DNA of 64,000 nt from Aestuariivita sp. (GCF_021404545.1 NZ_JAAWWD010000004.1:80179-144178); one strand, 5' to 3'. Shown: positions 1 through 8,761, counted from the stretch's first letter. Program-made: numbers and translations. Notes: generated by a model from the sequence alone, not told the origin.

Positions 1-549
1 GTGATGACCCGCGAGATCTGCCATGCCAGCGCGCAGATCCCCACCCATGTTTTTTTGCAGGGCGGTGTCGGCGGGATGGCCGCCGGTGTGATCGCGGCTC
101 TCGTCCAGCATTGGGGGCCAAAATCGCCCCGCGCGATCATCGTTGAACCGGACCGGGCCGCTTGCCTGTTTGAGAGCGCCCGCAAGGGCAAGGCGACTTC
201 GGTGGCGATTGCCGAGGAGACGATCATGGCCGGGCTGTCCTGTGGTGAGCCGTCCGAACTGGCCTGGGCTATTCTCGCCGAGGAGGCGTCTGACTACCTC
301 ACCATTCCCGACACGCTGGTCGCACCGACGGTTCGGCTGCTGGCGCGCCCGTTGGAGGGCGACACCGCGCTGGAGGCCGGAGAAAGCGCGGTCGCCGGGC
401 TCGCTGCCTTGATTGCGGTGCGCCGCGATGTCGACATGTCCCAGGCACTGGGCCTCGATGAGGCGTCCCGCGTGCTGCTGATCGGGTCCGAAGGGGTAAC
501 GGATCCAGTGATCTTTCAACAGATCATGGAGGGGCGCGAAGCCGCCTGA
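1..549 (+). CDS. Diaminopropionate ammonia-lyase-like PLP enzyme, C-terminal part
   Basis: This is the last 182 codons of a fold-type II PLP lyase; the gene begins before the window, since the family is about 400 residues long. The glycine-rich stretch THVFLQGGVGGMAAGV near residue 15 matches the PLP-phosphate loop of diaminopropionate ammonia-lyases (YgeX/DpaL), which split 2,3-diaminopropionate into pyruvate and ammonia. The catalytic lysine would lie in the missing half. It is convergent with the Rieske gene and ends just before a hairpin. Related threonine-dehydratase-like enzymes (EutB) occur in ectoine utilisation clusters, so a role in the neighbouring osmolyte locus is possible but only inferred. 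Confidence 0.75.
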   Translation: MMTREICHASAQIPTHVFLQGGVGGMAAGVIAALVQHWGPKSPRAIIVEPDRAACLFESARKGKATSVAIAEETIMAGLSCGEPSELAWAILAEEASDYLTIPDTLVAPTVRLLARPLEGDTALEAGESAVAGLAALIAVRRDVDMSQALGLDEASRVLLIGSEGVTDPVIFQQIMEGREAA

Positions 550-574
550 GCCCTGGATCGAGACGAACAGACGC

Positions 575-609
575 AAGACCGGTCGTCTTGAGATACCGGT
601 CTTGGTTTT
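575..609 (+). terminator. Rho-independent-type terminator
   Basis: A perfect 9-bp inverted repeat (AAGACCGGT at 575-583, ACCGGTCTT at 595-603) is followed by GGTTTT. It lies between two convergent genes and probably ends the ammonia-lyase transcript. The run of T is short, so termination may be partial. Confidence 0.6.
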
Positions 610-616
610 GGCTGGC

Positions 617-1792
617 TCAGCCCGAAGTCGCTTTGGCTGTGCGGTCTTTGCAAAGCTGCCGCGCGAGGTATTTCTGGAAGGACCAGACGGTGCGCTCTTT
701 CGGTGAGAGCCTGCCGGGGACCGCTGCCAAAGCCTTGGCGTTCTGCGCAATGGTGCCGATGATCGGTTTGTCCTCCTCATTGATCCGATCAAACCCGGCT
801 TTCAGCTCGGCCGCATAGGCGGCGCGTGCGTCCGGATCCTCCGGCACAGCGCCGGGATAGGTATCAACGCCCCAGAAGACCTTGACCTTGCCGGTTCCAT
901 AAGGTTGCAGCGACAGCCAGAACATCCGTTCGGCCACAACCGAGAACACATGCGCAGGAAAGACCGCTGAAAGCACCGCCTTTGCGCGCTCGTCATCGGT
1001 CAGCAACGGATTGTCGACCTGCATATCCGACGCCCGCTCATAGGATTGGCCGGGCACCCGCCCCTGTTCATAAAGGCTGTATGCCGCGCCGCCATGCATC
1101 GCATGGGCCAGTCTGGTGGGCATCGCCGGTTCGATGGTCTGCGCATGAGCCACAAACAGGTGATACCCTTCGGTGAAATTCTGCACGAGGATCTTCCAAT
1201 TGGTGTCCCAGATCTCTTCGACCCGGAACAAGGTGCGGTATCTGGCAAGCTGATAGTTCTCCAATCGCTTGGAAAGCGCGGTCAGCCGTGGGCCCAGAGG
1301 GGGCGCCTCAGGATCCAGCGAGACGTAGACCCAGCCTTGCCAGATCTCGACCTGGAACTGAGGCAGACACACGCTCCATTTATTGAAATTGTCACGCATA
1401 TGGGCCGCGCCGATCAGCTGGCCGTCCAGATCATAGGTCCAGGCGTGATAGGGGCAGCTGATGCGCCCCTTGATCCGCCCGGTCCCGGCCACCAGCGTCG
1501 CCATCCGGTGACGGCACACATTGGACATTGCCCTCAGCACACCTGCCCGATCGCGCAGGACCAGAACCGGATCACGGCCAATGGTCGTTGCCCGGTAATC
1601 GCCCGGGGCCTCGAACTCGTCCGCGCGGCCGACGCAGACCCATTCATGGTTGAAGATCTCGTCAAGCTCCAGCTCAAGAAAAGCAGCCGAGCTATAGACC
1701 TGCGGCGGCGTCGCCTCGGCCAGTTCATCGGGCAGAGCGGCATTGCGCGCGACGGCATCCAGCAACTCATCGACAGACATATGCGGTATCAC
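617..1792 (-). CDS. Rieske-type aromatic-ring/amine oxygenase, alpha subunit
   Basis: A 391-aa non-heme iron oxygenase. The Rieske [2Fe-2S] motif is visible near residue 90 as C-R-H followed by C-P-Y-H, and the catalytic domain has the iron-binding stretch NFTEGYHLFVAH near residue 205. This is the architecture of ring-hydroxylating oxygenases and of the amine demethylases (carnitine CntA, glycine betaine GbcA, stachydrine). No reductase gene is next to it, so electrons must come from elsewhere. The start is taken as GTG at 1792 because GGGAGG sits 6 nt upstream; an ATG four codons in has no such site. Given the importer and hydrolases nearby, N-demethylation of an imported osmolyte is a reasonable inference, not shown. 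Confidence 0.85.
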   Translation of the reverse strand: MIPHMSVDELLDAVARNAALPDELAEATPPQVYSSAAFLELELDEIFNHEWVCVGRADEFEAPGDYRATTIGRDPVLVLRDRAGVLRAMSNVCRHRMATLVAGTGRIKGRISCPYHAWTYDLDGQLIGAAHMRDNFNKWSVCLPQFQVEIWQGWVYVSLDPEAPPLGPRLTALSKRLENYQLARYRTLFRVEEIWDTNWKILVQNFTEGYHLFVAHAQTIEPAMPTRLAHAMHGGAAYSLYEQGRVPGQSYERASDMQVDNPLLTDDERAKAVLSAVFPAHVFSVVAERMFWLSLQPYGTGKVKVFWGVDTYPGAVPEDPDARAAYAAELKAGFDRINEEDKPIIGTIAQNAKALAAVPGRLSPKERTVWSFQKYLARQLCKDRTAKATSG

Positions 1793-2072
1793 CTCGGTCC
1801 TCCCGGTTAGGTCCTCGTCATGGTCAGGCGCGGAGCGGGGTCGGATCCTCCGCTACATCATGTTGTGGGTCGAAAGATCCGCTTGGCCTGACGCCGCAGA
1901 TCCCGCCCTTTGCTGGCAACCCGGTGTCTGCGCGCGTCATGCGGCCGCCCCCGAATGGCAATCACGCCGAACCGGCGCCAGGGGGCGAGACCGCGCCAAC
2001 GGCAGTCCCGGCCTGTCTGTCCGATCAATCCCCGCCACAAAAGCACCCGCTGCGGACGTTGGGCCTGTCAGG

Positions 2073-2885
2073 CTATCTGTCGGTGTCCGCGTCGGTTTTG
2101 GACAGCACCCGGCCCGGATGCTGGAAAATCCGGCCGAAGCCTGTCAGTTCATCCATGATGCCCGCGCGCCGCAGACAGCTCCAGAACTGGGCCTGATTAG
2201 AGGTGATGACCGGTTTGCCTGCCGCCTGCTCGATCTCGTCGACGACTTCAAGCGACCGCACGCCGCCGCAGGACAGAAAGATCACATCTGCTTCGGGTTG
2301 GTCGATTTCCAGCGCGAACTTTCTCCAATAGGCCGGAGTAACCTGGCCCATCTGCGTTCCAGTGCTGAGGTTCAGCCCCTGTATGTCGAGCACGTCAAAG
2401 CCCTTTTCCAACAGGAACTCGGCCTCTGCTGTGTTGACATCGTCCAGATAGGGAGTGCCAACGACGATCCTTTTCGCCCTCAACTCGTGCAGCGCGTCAA
2501 TCACCCCTGTGACCAGACACATCGGCTGGGCCCAGGGCGCGCCCTTGCGGATCTCGCGAAAGACATTTTCCTCGCCGCATACGATCGAACCCGAGGTGCA
2601 GCTATAGCTGATCACATCGGGTTTCAGGTCGGGTTGGATACGGGAGGCCGCATCTGCCATATCGTCAATATGCCGCGCGAGCGTTTCGGTGGTGGTGTAG
2701 TCTTGGGTCTTCAGCCGGGTAAAGTGTATACCCACGCCTTCGGGCGCCATATCTGCGAAATCCGCCTCACCTGCCAGATCCGTGGACATCATGATGAATC
2801 CCAATCGGGCGCGGTGGTGACGCCCGGCGCCCATTTCGGGGGTGCGGGGTTTGGACTGGATCGTTTGGCCGGATTGGAACATCAC
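2073..2885 (-). CDS. Asp/Glu racemase-superfamily protein, EutA/maleate-isomerase-like
   Basis: A 270-aa protein of the aspartate/glutamate racemase fold. The two cysteine motifs of the family are present: YSCTSGSIVCGEE near residue 105 and FLSCGGVRS near residue 210, and the C-terminal SNQAQFWSCLRRAG segment matches the EutA/maleate isomerase/arylmalonate decarboxylase branch. EutA-type proteins occur in ectoine utilisation operons, where their exact reaction is not settled. The start overlaps the stop of the M24 gene (TGATG), so the two are translationally coupled and probably act on the same substrate. GTG at 2885 or ATG at 2882 may be the start. Confidence 0.75.
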   Translation of the reverse strand: MMFQSGQTIQSKPRTPEMGAGRHHRARLGFIMMSTDLAGEADFADMAPEGVGIHFTRLKTQDYTTTETLARHIDDMADAASRIQPDLKPDVISYSCTSGSIVCGEENVFREIRKGAPWAQPMCLVTGVIDALHELRAKRIVVGTPYLDDVNTAEAEFLLEKGFDVLDIQGLNLSTGTQMGQVTPAYWRKFALEIDQPEADVIFLSCGGVRSLEVVDEIEQAAGKPVITSNQAQFWSCLRRAGIMDELTGFGRIFQHPGRVLSKTDADTDR

Positions 2886-4024
2886 AGAATGACCTCCTCG
2901 ATAGATTTGGGATGATGGGTGAGCGGCTCCCAGCCGTCCTGGGTGATGATAAAACTGTCGCCAACCTGGGCGCGGAACGTGTCGACCGAGACCGAGCCAT
3001 CGACCGCCAGCACCATGCCGGGCTGGATGATGGTTGTATCGCCAGTCACAAGCTGAGGCGCTTCGAGAAAGCTAAAGCCCGTCGCGCGCCCGCAGCGGAA
3101 CGGATAATCGTAGCCCGCGCCCTGAATGACCTGTGCATAGGCCGCGTGAACCGACTCTGCCGTCACGCCGGGGCGCAGCGCATCCAACGCGGCTTTCTGG
3201 CTGGCCACCGCGACGTCATAGACCGCAGTCTGGTGTTTGGGCGCGTCGCCGATCCAGAACGTGCGATCAAAGCCCAGCTTGAAGCGGTGGAAATTCGTCA
3301 TGCCGCAGAAACACAAAAAGACCGGCTCGCCATGACGCATCACGCGGGTGGAGGCGCGATGATGGGTTTTCACGATATCGTCGCCCGACGCCATGATTTG
3401 CAGAAAATGCGTATTTGGGGACATGTCGACATCGTTGTAATGCGCCGCCAGAAGGGCCGCGGCCGTGCGGGTTCCAGCTTCGCTGGCAGCAATGGCGACC
3501 TCGAATTCTGGCACGCCGTCGCCGATGGCCGCGCGCCCCGCTTGCATCATCGCGTCGGCCACCTGTCCCGCGTGCCGCGCCAGCTGTAGTTCGGGTGCGG
3601 ATTTGATCATGCGCATTTGCGCCAGGATCGGGGTGACGTTGGCGATACGGGACGGGTCAACCAGATCACCCAGACTGGCCCGCACGGGCGCGGGCATGTG
3701 ATCTGGCTCGATCGCAACTCTGGACGCTTTTGCGACCGCAGCGGGCAGCTCCGTGCGCCACTCATCGCCCATCCCGTCATTCCATGGGGCGATCCTGCCC
3801 ACCTGCGCGGCGGCTTTTGCGCTCATCAGGTCGATGGTGGGTGTGATCAATAGCGCCTCGTTGTCCCGGGGCACCACGAGGATGGTCGGCCTGCCGAATT
3901 CCATGTGCAGATAGTCATAGTACCCGGTCAGGTAATAGACATTGTCGTCATCGGTGATGAGCGCGACATCTATTCCAGCTTCGCTCAGCCGTTTTTGAAA
4001 CTCGGTCAATCGTCTTGCGAACAT
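2882..4024 (-). CDS. Creatinase-like M24 (pita-bread) hydrolase
   Basis: A 380-aa protein with the N-terminal creatinase domain (LTGYYDYLHMEFGRP) and the C-terminal pita-bread domain of peptidase family M24. Most metal ligands of true aminopeptidases are absent. The first Asp is replaced in FLCFCGMTN, the GHGIG histidine is Arg in CGRATGF, the Glu after PGM is Asp in AVDGSV, and the last Glu is Gly in QVGDSF. Loss of metal is known for creatinase and for ectoine hydrolase (DoeA/EutD), so cleavage of a cyclic or guanidino C-N bond is more likely than peptide cleavage. The start is ATG at 4024 with GGAGAGA upstream. Coupled to the racemase-like gene and divergent from a LysR gene. Confidence 0.75.
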   Translation of the reverse strand: MFARRLTEFQKRLSEAGIDVALITDDDNVYYLTGYYDYLHMEFGRPTILVVPRDNEALLITPTIDLMSAKAAAQVGRIAPWNDGMGDEWRTELPAAVAKASRVAIEPDHMPAPVRASLGDLVDPSRIANVTPILAQMRMIKSAPELQLARHAGQVADAMMQAGRAAIGDGVPEFEVAIAASEAGTRTAAALLAAHYNDVDMSPNTHFLQIMASGDDIVKTHHRASTRVMRHGEPVFLCFCGMTNFHRFKLGFDRTFWIGDAPKHQTAVYDVAVASQKAALDALRPGVTAESVHAAYAQVIQGAGYDYPFRCGRATGFSFLEAPQLVTGDTTIIQPGMVLAVDGSVSVDTFRAQVGDSFIITQDGWEPLTHHPKSIEEVIL

Positions 4025-4126
4025 GGTGTCTCTCCGGTCCCGGACAGAGGTTCGGGCCCACCGCCTGCCTTGAAACCTTACGAGCGGGCAGGCCCTTTCC
4101 AAAGTGACATCTCATCCCGCATTATG

Positions 4127-4141
4127 ATAACCTCAGATTAT
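4127..4141. promoter_or_regulatory. Candidate LysR-type T-N11-A operator
   Basis: ATAACCTCAGATTAT is a dyad (ATAA/TTAT) with T-N11-A spacing. It lies in the gap between the divergent M24 and LysR genes and overlaps the LysR start codon, as expected for an autoregulated LysR gene. Only one site is visible, so this is a motif-based guess. Confidence 0.4.
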
Positions 4142-5018
4142 GAAAAGCTATCGTCGCACCCTGCCGCCTCTGGACTATCTTCTGTTCTTTGAAGCGGTCG
4201 CGCGATCAGAGAGTTTCACCCGTGCCGCAACCGAGCTGAATGTCAGTCAAGCCGCTGTGAGCAAAAGGGTTAAGGTGCTTGAAAGCTGGTTGGGCATGAC
4301 CCTTGTTCAGCGGCACGGGCGCACCATAACCCTGACCCGGGACGGCAAGGCGCTGGCGTCCGATACGGGGGAGGCTCTGGATTACCTGACTTCATGCGTG
4401 CAGAGGCTGCATCGGCTTGGCGACCGGGGCCGCCTGTCGCTGGCGGCGAACGTCGCTGTGTCCCAATACTGGCTGACCCCAAGGATCAACGAATACCTGC
4501 TGAGCCGGGATGCGGCCCCGGTCACGCTGACGGCGTCGGACAAGGATGCGGACCTTTTCGCACTTGAGGTTGACGCGGTCATTTACTACGGCGCCGAGAT
4601 TCCGCCCGGATGGGAAGGCACCCGGATTTTCGAGGAGATCTGGCTGCCCGTTGCGGCGCCGGAACTTGCGCGTCCTGGCCTGGATCTGACCAGATCCACC
4701 TTGCTCGACTTTGAAAAGCGCACCCCAAAATGGGTCAATTGGGGCAGTTTTGCAGAGCTCAGTGGCCTGGGGGATCTGACCCAGGCCGCGCGCGTCGACC
4801 TCGGCTCGTATGGGAGCACCCTTGATACCGCGATCCGGGGGAAGGGCATCGCGCTGGGTTGCCCCGATGTTCTGGAGATCGAGATCGGATCAGGGCGCCT
4901 GGTTGCGTTGCGCGATTACCAGATCCTTACCGGTCGCAGCTATTTCGTGATCTGGCGGCCCGGGACGCTTACACCCCAGACCGTTGACCTTCTGGCCAAG
5001 GTTGGGCTGCCGTTCTGA
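4140..5018 (+). CDS. LysR-family transcriptional regulator (GcvA-like)
   Basis: A 292-aa LysR regulator. The N-terminal winged helix-turn-helix (FFEAVARSESFTRAATELNV then SQAAVSKRVKVLE) spans about residues 15-65, followed by a periplasmic-binding-like effector domain. The sequence LPPLDYLLFFEAVARS resembles the GcvA branch. It is divergent from the M24/racemase operon with a dyad at the start, and its stop is 3 bp from the convergent ehuA-like gene. It most likely controls the M24-racemase pair in response to the imported compound or a breakdown product. Confidence 0.9.
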   Translation: MKSYRRTLPPLDYLLFFEAVARSESFTRAATELNVSQAAVSKRVKVLESWLGMTLVQRHGRTITLTRDGKALASDTGEALDYLTSCVQRLHRLGDRGRLSLAANVAVSQYWLTPRINEYLLSRDAAPVTLTASDKDADLFALEVDAVIYYGAEIPPGWEGTRIFEEIWLPVAAPELARPGLDLTRSTLLDFEKRTPKWVNWGSFAELSGLGDLTQAARVDLGSYGSTLDTAIRGKGIALGCPDVLEIEIGSGRLVALRDYQILTGRSYFVIWRPGTLTPQTVDLLAKVGLPF

Positions 5019-5021
5019 CGC

Positions 5022-5837
5022 CTAGACGGCTTCCTTAACGGCGCTGAGGAACTGCTGTGTGCGCTCTTTTTGCGGGTTTCCGAACAGGTCGGCAGGTGTG
5101 CCCTGCTCTTCGATCCGGCCTGCGTAGAAGAAACAGACCCGGTCCGAGATATCGCGGGCAAACCCCATCTGGTGTGTGACCATCAGCATGGTAAGATTGT
5201 GCTCGTCAACCAGGCCGCGAATGACATTTGTCACCTCGCCGATTACTTCAGGGTCAAGCGCCGAGGTCACCTCGTCAAACAGCATCACCTTGGGCCGCAT
5301 GGCCAATGCACGCGCGATGGCTACGCGCTGCTGCTGTCCACCGGACAGACGAGAGGGATGCTGATCCTTCTTGTCGATCATGCCAACCAGTTCCAACAGG
5401 TCTTCGGACCGGTCGCGTGCCTCGGCTTTCGTGAGGCCCAGCACATGCACCGGACCCTCCATGCAGTTTTCCAGCGCTGTCATATGCGGAAACAGGTTAA
5501 AGTGCTGAAAGCACATCCCGATATCTGCGCGCCGATTGCGCAGATGGCGCTCGTTTGCGGGGACGAGTTTACCGCCTTTGGGCATGTGGGTGAGCGGTTT
5601 GCCGTCAACATAGATGACGCCACCATTGATTGTCTCAAGTGTCATCAACATGCGCAGGACGGTTGTCTTACCAGACCCTGACGGGCCGATGATCGTAACC
5701 ATCTCGCCGGGCGCGACGTCGAGGTCTAGATTGTCCAGAACGGTCAATGACCCATAGGATTTGCGTACCTGTTGGAAACGCACCATCGGAACGTCGTCAC
5801 CGGTGAGTTCAAGCGGAAAACGGGAAAGATCCTGCAA
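5022..5837 (-). CDS. ehuA: ABC transporter ATP-binding protein, ectoine/polar amino acid type
   Basis: A 271-aa ATPase of the HisP/GlnQ/EhuA type. Visible motifs are Walker A GPSGSGKTT, the Q-loop CFQHFNLFPHMT, the signature LSGGQQQRVAIARAL, Walker B VMLFDEVTSALD and the H-loop MVTHQMGFARDI. It is the last gene of a binding protein-permease-permease-ATPase operon, starting 4 nt after the permease stop. The symbol rests on the binding protein's likeness to EhuB; other polar amino acids remain possible. A later start at 5786 (MVRFQQVRKSYG) would also give a full ATPase domain. Confidence 0.85.
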   Translation of the reverse strand: MQDLSRFPLELTGDDVPMVRFQQVRKSYGSLTVLDNLDLDVAPGEMVTIIGPSGSGKTTVLRMLMTLETINGGVIYVDGKPLTHMPKGGKLVPANERHLRNRRADIGMCFQHFNLFPHMTALENCMEGPVHVLGLTKAEARDRSEDLLELVGMIDKKDQHPSRLSGGQQQRVAIARALAMRPKVMLFDEVTSALDPEVIGEVTNVIRGLVDEHNLTMLMVTHQMGFARDISDRVCFFYAGRIEEQGTPADLFGNPQKERTQQFLSAVKEAV

Positions 5838-5841
5838 GAGT

Positions 5842-6507
5842 TCAGAGCCCTAGTTTGCGGCGCACACGGCCTTCGAACAGCCGGATGAGACCAGCCGCCG
5901 GAAGCGATATTGCCAGGAAAATGATGCCGACCATCGTGTAGGGTTCGAGAAAGCGGTAGTTCTCGGACCCGATGGCGTTGGCGGTGTGAATGAGTTCGGC
6001 GACCCCGATGACCGAAAGCATCGGTGTGTCCTTGAAGATGCCGACCAGATAGTTGCCCATCCCGGCCAGGGCCGGGGGAATGGCCTGGGGGATAATGATG
6101 CGCCGATATTTCTGTGCGGTCGTCATGTTCAGCGCGGTCGCGGCCTCCCATTGGCCCTTGGCCACGCTTTCGATGCCGCCCCGGTACACTTCTGACAGGT
6201 AGCAGGCATAATGCAGGCCGATTGCGATCATGCCGGACATCCACGGGCTGAGGCGGATGCCGAATTGCGGCCCCACGTAAAAGACAAAGAAGATCTGCAA
6301 GATCAGCGGGGTCGAGCGGATGAACTCGACAAATTCCCGCACCACGAATGTCACCACGGCATAGGGGGTGCGCTGTCCCAGTGCCAGCGCTAGCCCCAGC
6401 ACCACGGCGATGGCATACCCGGCACCTGCGGCCAGCAATGTGTTACCGGTCGCTTCGATCAGCCGGGGCATAATTTCCCAGACGAAATCCCACTTCCATT
6501 CAAACAT
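5842..6507 (-). CDS. ehuD: ABC permease, ectoine/polar amino acid type (second)
   Basis: A 221-aa inner-membrane permease of the HisMQ/GlnP family with about five hydrophobic helices. The cytoplasmic coupling loop (EAATALNMTTAQKYRRIIIPQAIP) that docks on the ATPase is at about residues 140-165. It follows the first permease by 3 nt and precedes the ATPase by 4 nt. The pair of unequal permeases is normal for this family. Naming C versus D follows gene order only. Confidence 0.85.
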   Translation of the reverse strand: MFEWKWDFVWEIMPRLIEATGNTLLAAGAGYAIAVVLGLALALGQRTPYAVVTFVVREFVEFIRSTPLILQIFFVFYVGPQFGIRLSPWMSGMIAIGLHYACYLSEVYRGGIESVAKGQWEAATALNMTTAQKYRRIIIPQAIPPALAGMGNYLVGIFKDTPMLSVIGVAELIHTANAIGSENYRFLEPYTMVGIIFLAISLPAAGLIRLFEGRVRRKLGL

Positions 6508-6510
6508 GGA

Positions 6511-7176
6511 TCAGACCTTTCCCATTTTGCGCGACATGGTGCGTTCCAGCCAACGCATGAGGGGCGTGACGAAAAAGCGGGCGAGAATGTAATAGATGAT
6601 CAGTGCGGCTCCAAAGACCTGGGCCGACAGAAAGGTCGTGGCATTGATCTGGCGCGCCTGGAACATCAGATCCGCGACCGAGATCAGAGACACCAGCGCT
6701 GTTCCCTTGAGAAGTTCGATCATCAGGTTGCCCCAGGGTGGCAACATATTGACCAGAGCCTGCGGCAGGATGATGCGCCGCATCCGCTGTGCCGGGCTCA
6801 TGTTGATGGCCAGCGACGCCTCCCACTGCCCTTTGGGCACGGACAGAATGCCGCCGCGCACCAGCTCGGCCCCATAGGCACCGATATTCATACCGACCGC
6901 GATATAGCCTGCGGTGAACTTTTCGATCGTGATGCCAAAGAGCGGCAGAACGAAGAAGATCCAGTAGAGTTGAACCACCAGGGATGTGCCGCGAAAAATC
7001 TCGATATAGGTGACCGCCGCGCCCTTGAGGAGCGGGTTGGTCGAGAGCTTCATCAAGCCCATGAAAAGCGAGATCGCGACGCCCAGCACGGCAGCCAGCA
7101 GGAATTGCGCAACCGTGACACCCGCGCCCGACAGCAGACGTGGCCAAAACTGGGCAACAAAATCAATTAGGCTCAT
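6511..7176 (-). CDS. ehuC: ABC permease, ectoine/polar amino acid type (first)
   Basis: A 221-aa permease paralogous to the next gene, with the typical start (VAQFWPRLLSGAGVTVAQFLLA), an EIFRGTSLVVQLYWIFF segment near residue 65 and the coupling loop EASLAINMSPAQRMRRIILPQA. It should form a heterodimer with the second permease in the inner membrane. A hairpin separates it from the upstream binding protein, which probably lowers its expression relative to that protein. Confidence 0.85.
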   Translation of the reverse strand: MSLIDFVAQFWPRLLSGAGVTVAQFLLAAVLGVAISLFMGLMKLSTNPLLKGAAVTYIEIFRGTSLVVQLYWIFFVLPLFGITIEKFTAGYIAVGMNIGAYGAELVRGGILSVPKGQWEASLAINMSPAQRMRRIILPQALVNMLPPWGNLMIELLKGTALVSLISVADLMFQARQINATTFLSAQVFGAALIIYYILARFFVTPLMRWLERTMSRKMGKV

Positions 7177-7211
7177 CAGACCACCTGGATGGCAAAGCGC
7201 ACAACGAACAA

Positions 7212-7234
7212 GGCAGGCTGCACTGCAGCCCGCC
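7212..7234 (-). terminator. Intra-operon attenuator hairpin after the binding-protein gene
   Basis: A 10-bp stem with one mismatch (GGCAGGCTGC at 7212-7221, GCAGCCCGCC at 7225-7234) and a 3-nt loop lies between the binding protein stop and the first permease. There is no T run, so it is more likely an mRNA-stabilising or partially attenuating element than a full terminator. Confidence 0.45.
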
Positions 7235-7249
7235 CTTAACGTGCGTCAA

Positions 7250-8092
7250 TTAGCGGTTGGCACAGACCCATTCGGCGGTCTTGGTTCCAGGCAGATTGCC
7301 CTCGACATAGCCATACTCGGTCACTGATGCCAACATCGCATCCGTGCCAAGGTAATCGGCCAGCGCGGCATTGAAGTCGGCCATGAATTCGGCATCGGCC
7401 TCGCGGAACCCGATCCCGACATAGTTCAATGTCCAGGCAGGCAGTGCGGCGGGATCCGTCACATCGATGTCATCATTCGTCTGGGCGAAGTGGTTGGCCT
7501 CGAAATAGGTCATGCCGCCCGCATCGGCGCGCCCAGCCTTGACCGCCGCCAGCATTTCCGAGGGTCCGGGCACCTGCATGATCTGGTCATCGCCCAGACC
7601 TTGTTTTTTGGCGGCCTCGACGGTGTTATACCCCGCCCCGGTTACCATGATCGCGTCCTTGTTGAGAATATCCTTGAAGGTCTGAATGTTCTTGGGGTTG
7701 CCCGCAGGCACGATAAAGGCATCGCCGGTCTGCGCGATGGGTTCGGAAAACGAGATGTTCTGGCATCGGCTATTGAGGATATAAAGACCGCCGGTGATCA
7801 GGTCATAGCGATTGGCTTTCAGCCCCGGGATCAGCCCGCCCCAATCGGTGACGATTGTCTCGACATTGTCGTGCCCCATCTCGCGCAGGATCCCCAGCGC
7901 GATCTCGTTCACGAAACCCTTTGCCTCTCCATTCTCATCGGGATAACCCCAGATCGGCACGTTGGAGAACCCGATGCGGATCGGCTCTCCGGCTTCTATG
8001 CGCTCGCTGAGCGGGCTTGCGATGGCTGGCACCGCGCCGATCAGAAGGGCAATGCCCGCAGCCATGATGCCAGTTGATACTTTATTCTTCAT
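7250..8092 (-). CDS. ehuB: Ectoine/hydroxyectoine-type ABC substrate-binding protein
   Basis: A 280-aa periplasmic binding protein with a Sec signal (MKNKVSTGIMAAGIALLIGAVPAIAS). The mature part has the family-3 solute-binding fold, and several stretches recall EhuB: TDWGGLIPGLKANRYDLITGG, a CQNISFSEP block and PAGNPKN. The start is ATG at 8092 with AGGGAG upstream; a longer frame upstream has no signal peptide. It heads a four-gene import operon and is divergent from an Lrp regulator. Ectoine is the closest named substrate by family likeness; the adjacent Rieske oxygenase suggests a methylated relative is possible. Confidence 0.8.
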   Translation of the reverse strand: MKNKVSTGIMAAGIALLIGAVPAIASPLSERIEAGEPIRIGFSNVPIWGYPDENGEAKGFVNEIALGILREMGHDNVETIVTDWGGLIPGLKANRYDLITGGLYILNSRCQNISFSEPIAQTGDAFIVPAGNPKNIQTFKDILNKDAIMVTGAGYNTVEAAKKQGLGDDQIMQVPGPSEMLAAVKAGRADAGGMTYFEANHFAQTNDDIDVTDPAALPAWTLNYVGIGFREADAEFMADFNAALADYLGTDAMLASVTEYGYVEGNLPGTKTAEWVCANR

Positions 8093-8311
8093 TATCGTCT
8101 CCCTGTTGATCAAGCGTGTCTGATGCGGTGACGAGAAGAATGACAAATCGGGCGGGGTGATGCCGTCCACATTTGCCTGAACCAGAGCCCGTTCCGCAGT
8201 TATGTTATCTGTTTCGACTCTAGCCAAGACGTTTGATGGTGGTCGTCGAAAACTTCCCGGGACTCGACGAAATAAGTTGCCAATGATCCAGATCCGGAGG
8301 AAAAACCGACC

Positions 8312-8761
8312 ATGGATGAAAAAGATCTACAGATTCTCAGACTGGTTCAATCGAACGCGCAGCTGACCGCCGAAGCGTTAGGTCACGAAATCGGACTGTC
8401 TGCTCCGGCCGTTCAGAAACGTCTCAAAAAGCTGCGTGAGACAGGCGTAATCGAAAAGGAGATCGCGGTCCTGTCCCCCACCAAGCTGGGGCGTGAATTG
8501 ACGGTGATTGTCGGTGTCGTGTTGGAGCGCGAGAGCCGGATGCACCTGGACTCGTTTAAGCGCAGAATGCGCCAGGCCAAAGAGGTGCAGCAATGCTATT
8601 ACAGCACTGGAGAGGCGGATTTTATCCTTGTGGTCACTGTGGCTGACATCAAGGAATACGAAGCGTTTACGCAAGAGTACTTCTTTGACGAATCCAATGT
8701 GGGGCGGTTCACCTCGTCTGTGGTGATGGACCGGGTCAAGGTGTCCCTGGACATTCTCTAA
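8312..8761 (+). CDS. Lrp/AsnC-family transcriptional regulator
   Basis: A 149-aa regulator with an N-terminal helix-turn-helix (DLQILRLVQSNAQLTAEALGHEIGLSAPAVQKRLKKLRETGVIE) and a C-terminal RAM effector-binding domain (QQCYYSTGEADFILVV). Lrp/AsnC proteins sense amino acids and form dimers to octamers. It is divergent from the ehuB-like gene across a 219-bp gap and probably controls it; AsnC-type regulators are also found in ectoine catabolic clusters. RBS GGAGGA lies about 12 nt before the ATG. Confidence 0.9.
   Translation: MDEKDLQILRLVQSNAQLTAEALGHEIGLSAPAVQKRLKKLRETGVIEKEIAVLSPTKLGRELTVIVGVVLERESRMHLDSFKRRMRQAKEVQQCYYSTGEADFILVVTVADIKEYEAFTQEYFFDESNVGRFTSSVVMDRVKVSLDIL

Noticed and set aside
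1..549. Ammonia-lyase fragment as EutB of an ectoine operon
   Set aside because: The visible half is closer to diaminopropionate ammonia-lyases, and it points towards, not along with, the other genes.
1743..2915. Long plus-strand frame of 390 codons opposite the Rieske and racemase-like genes
   Set aside because: Antisense shadow of GC-rich coding sequence; amino-acid composition is unlike a protein family and the opposite frames are clear homologues.
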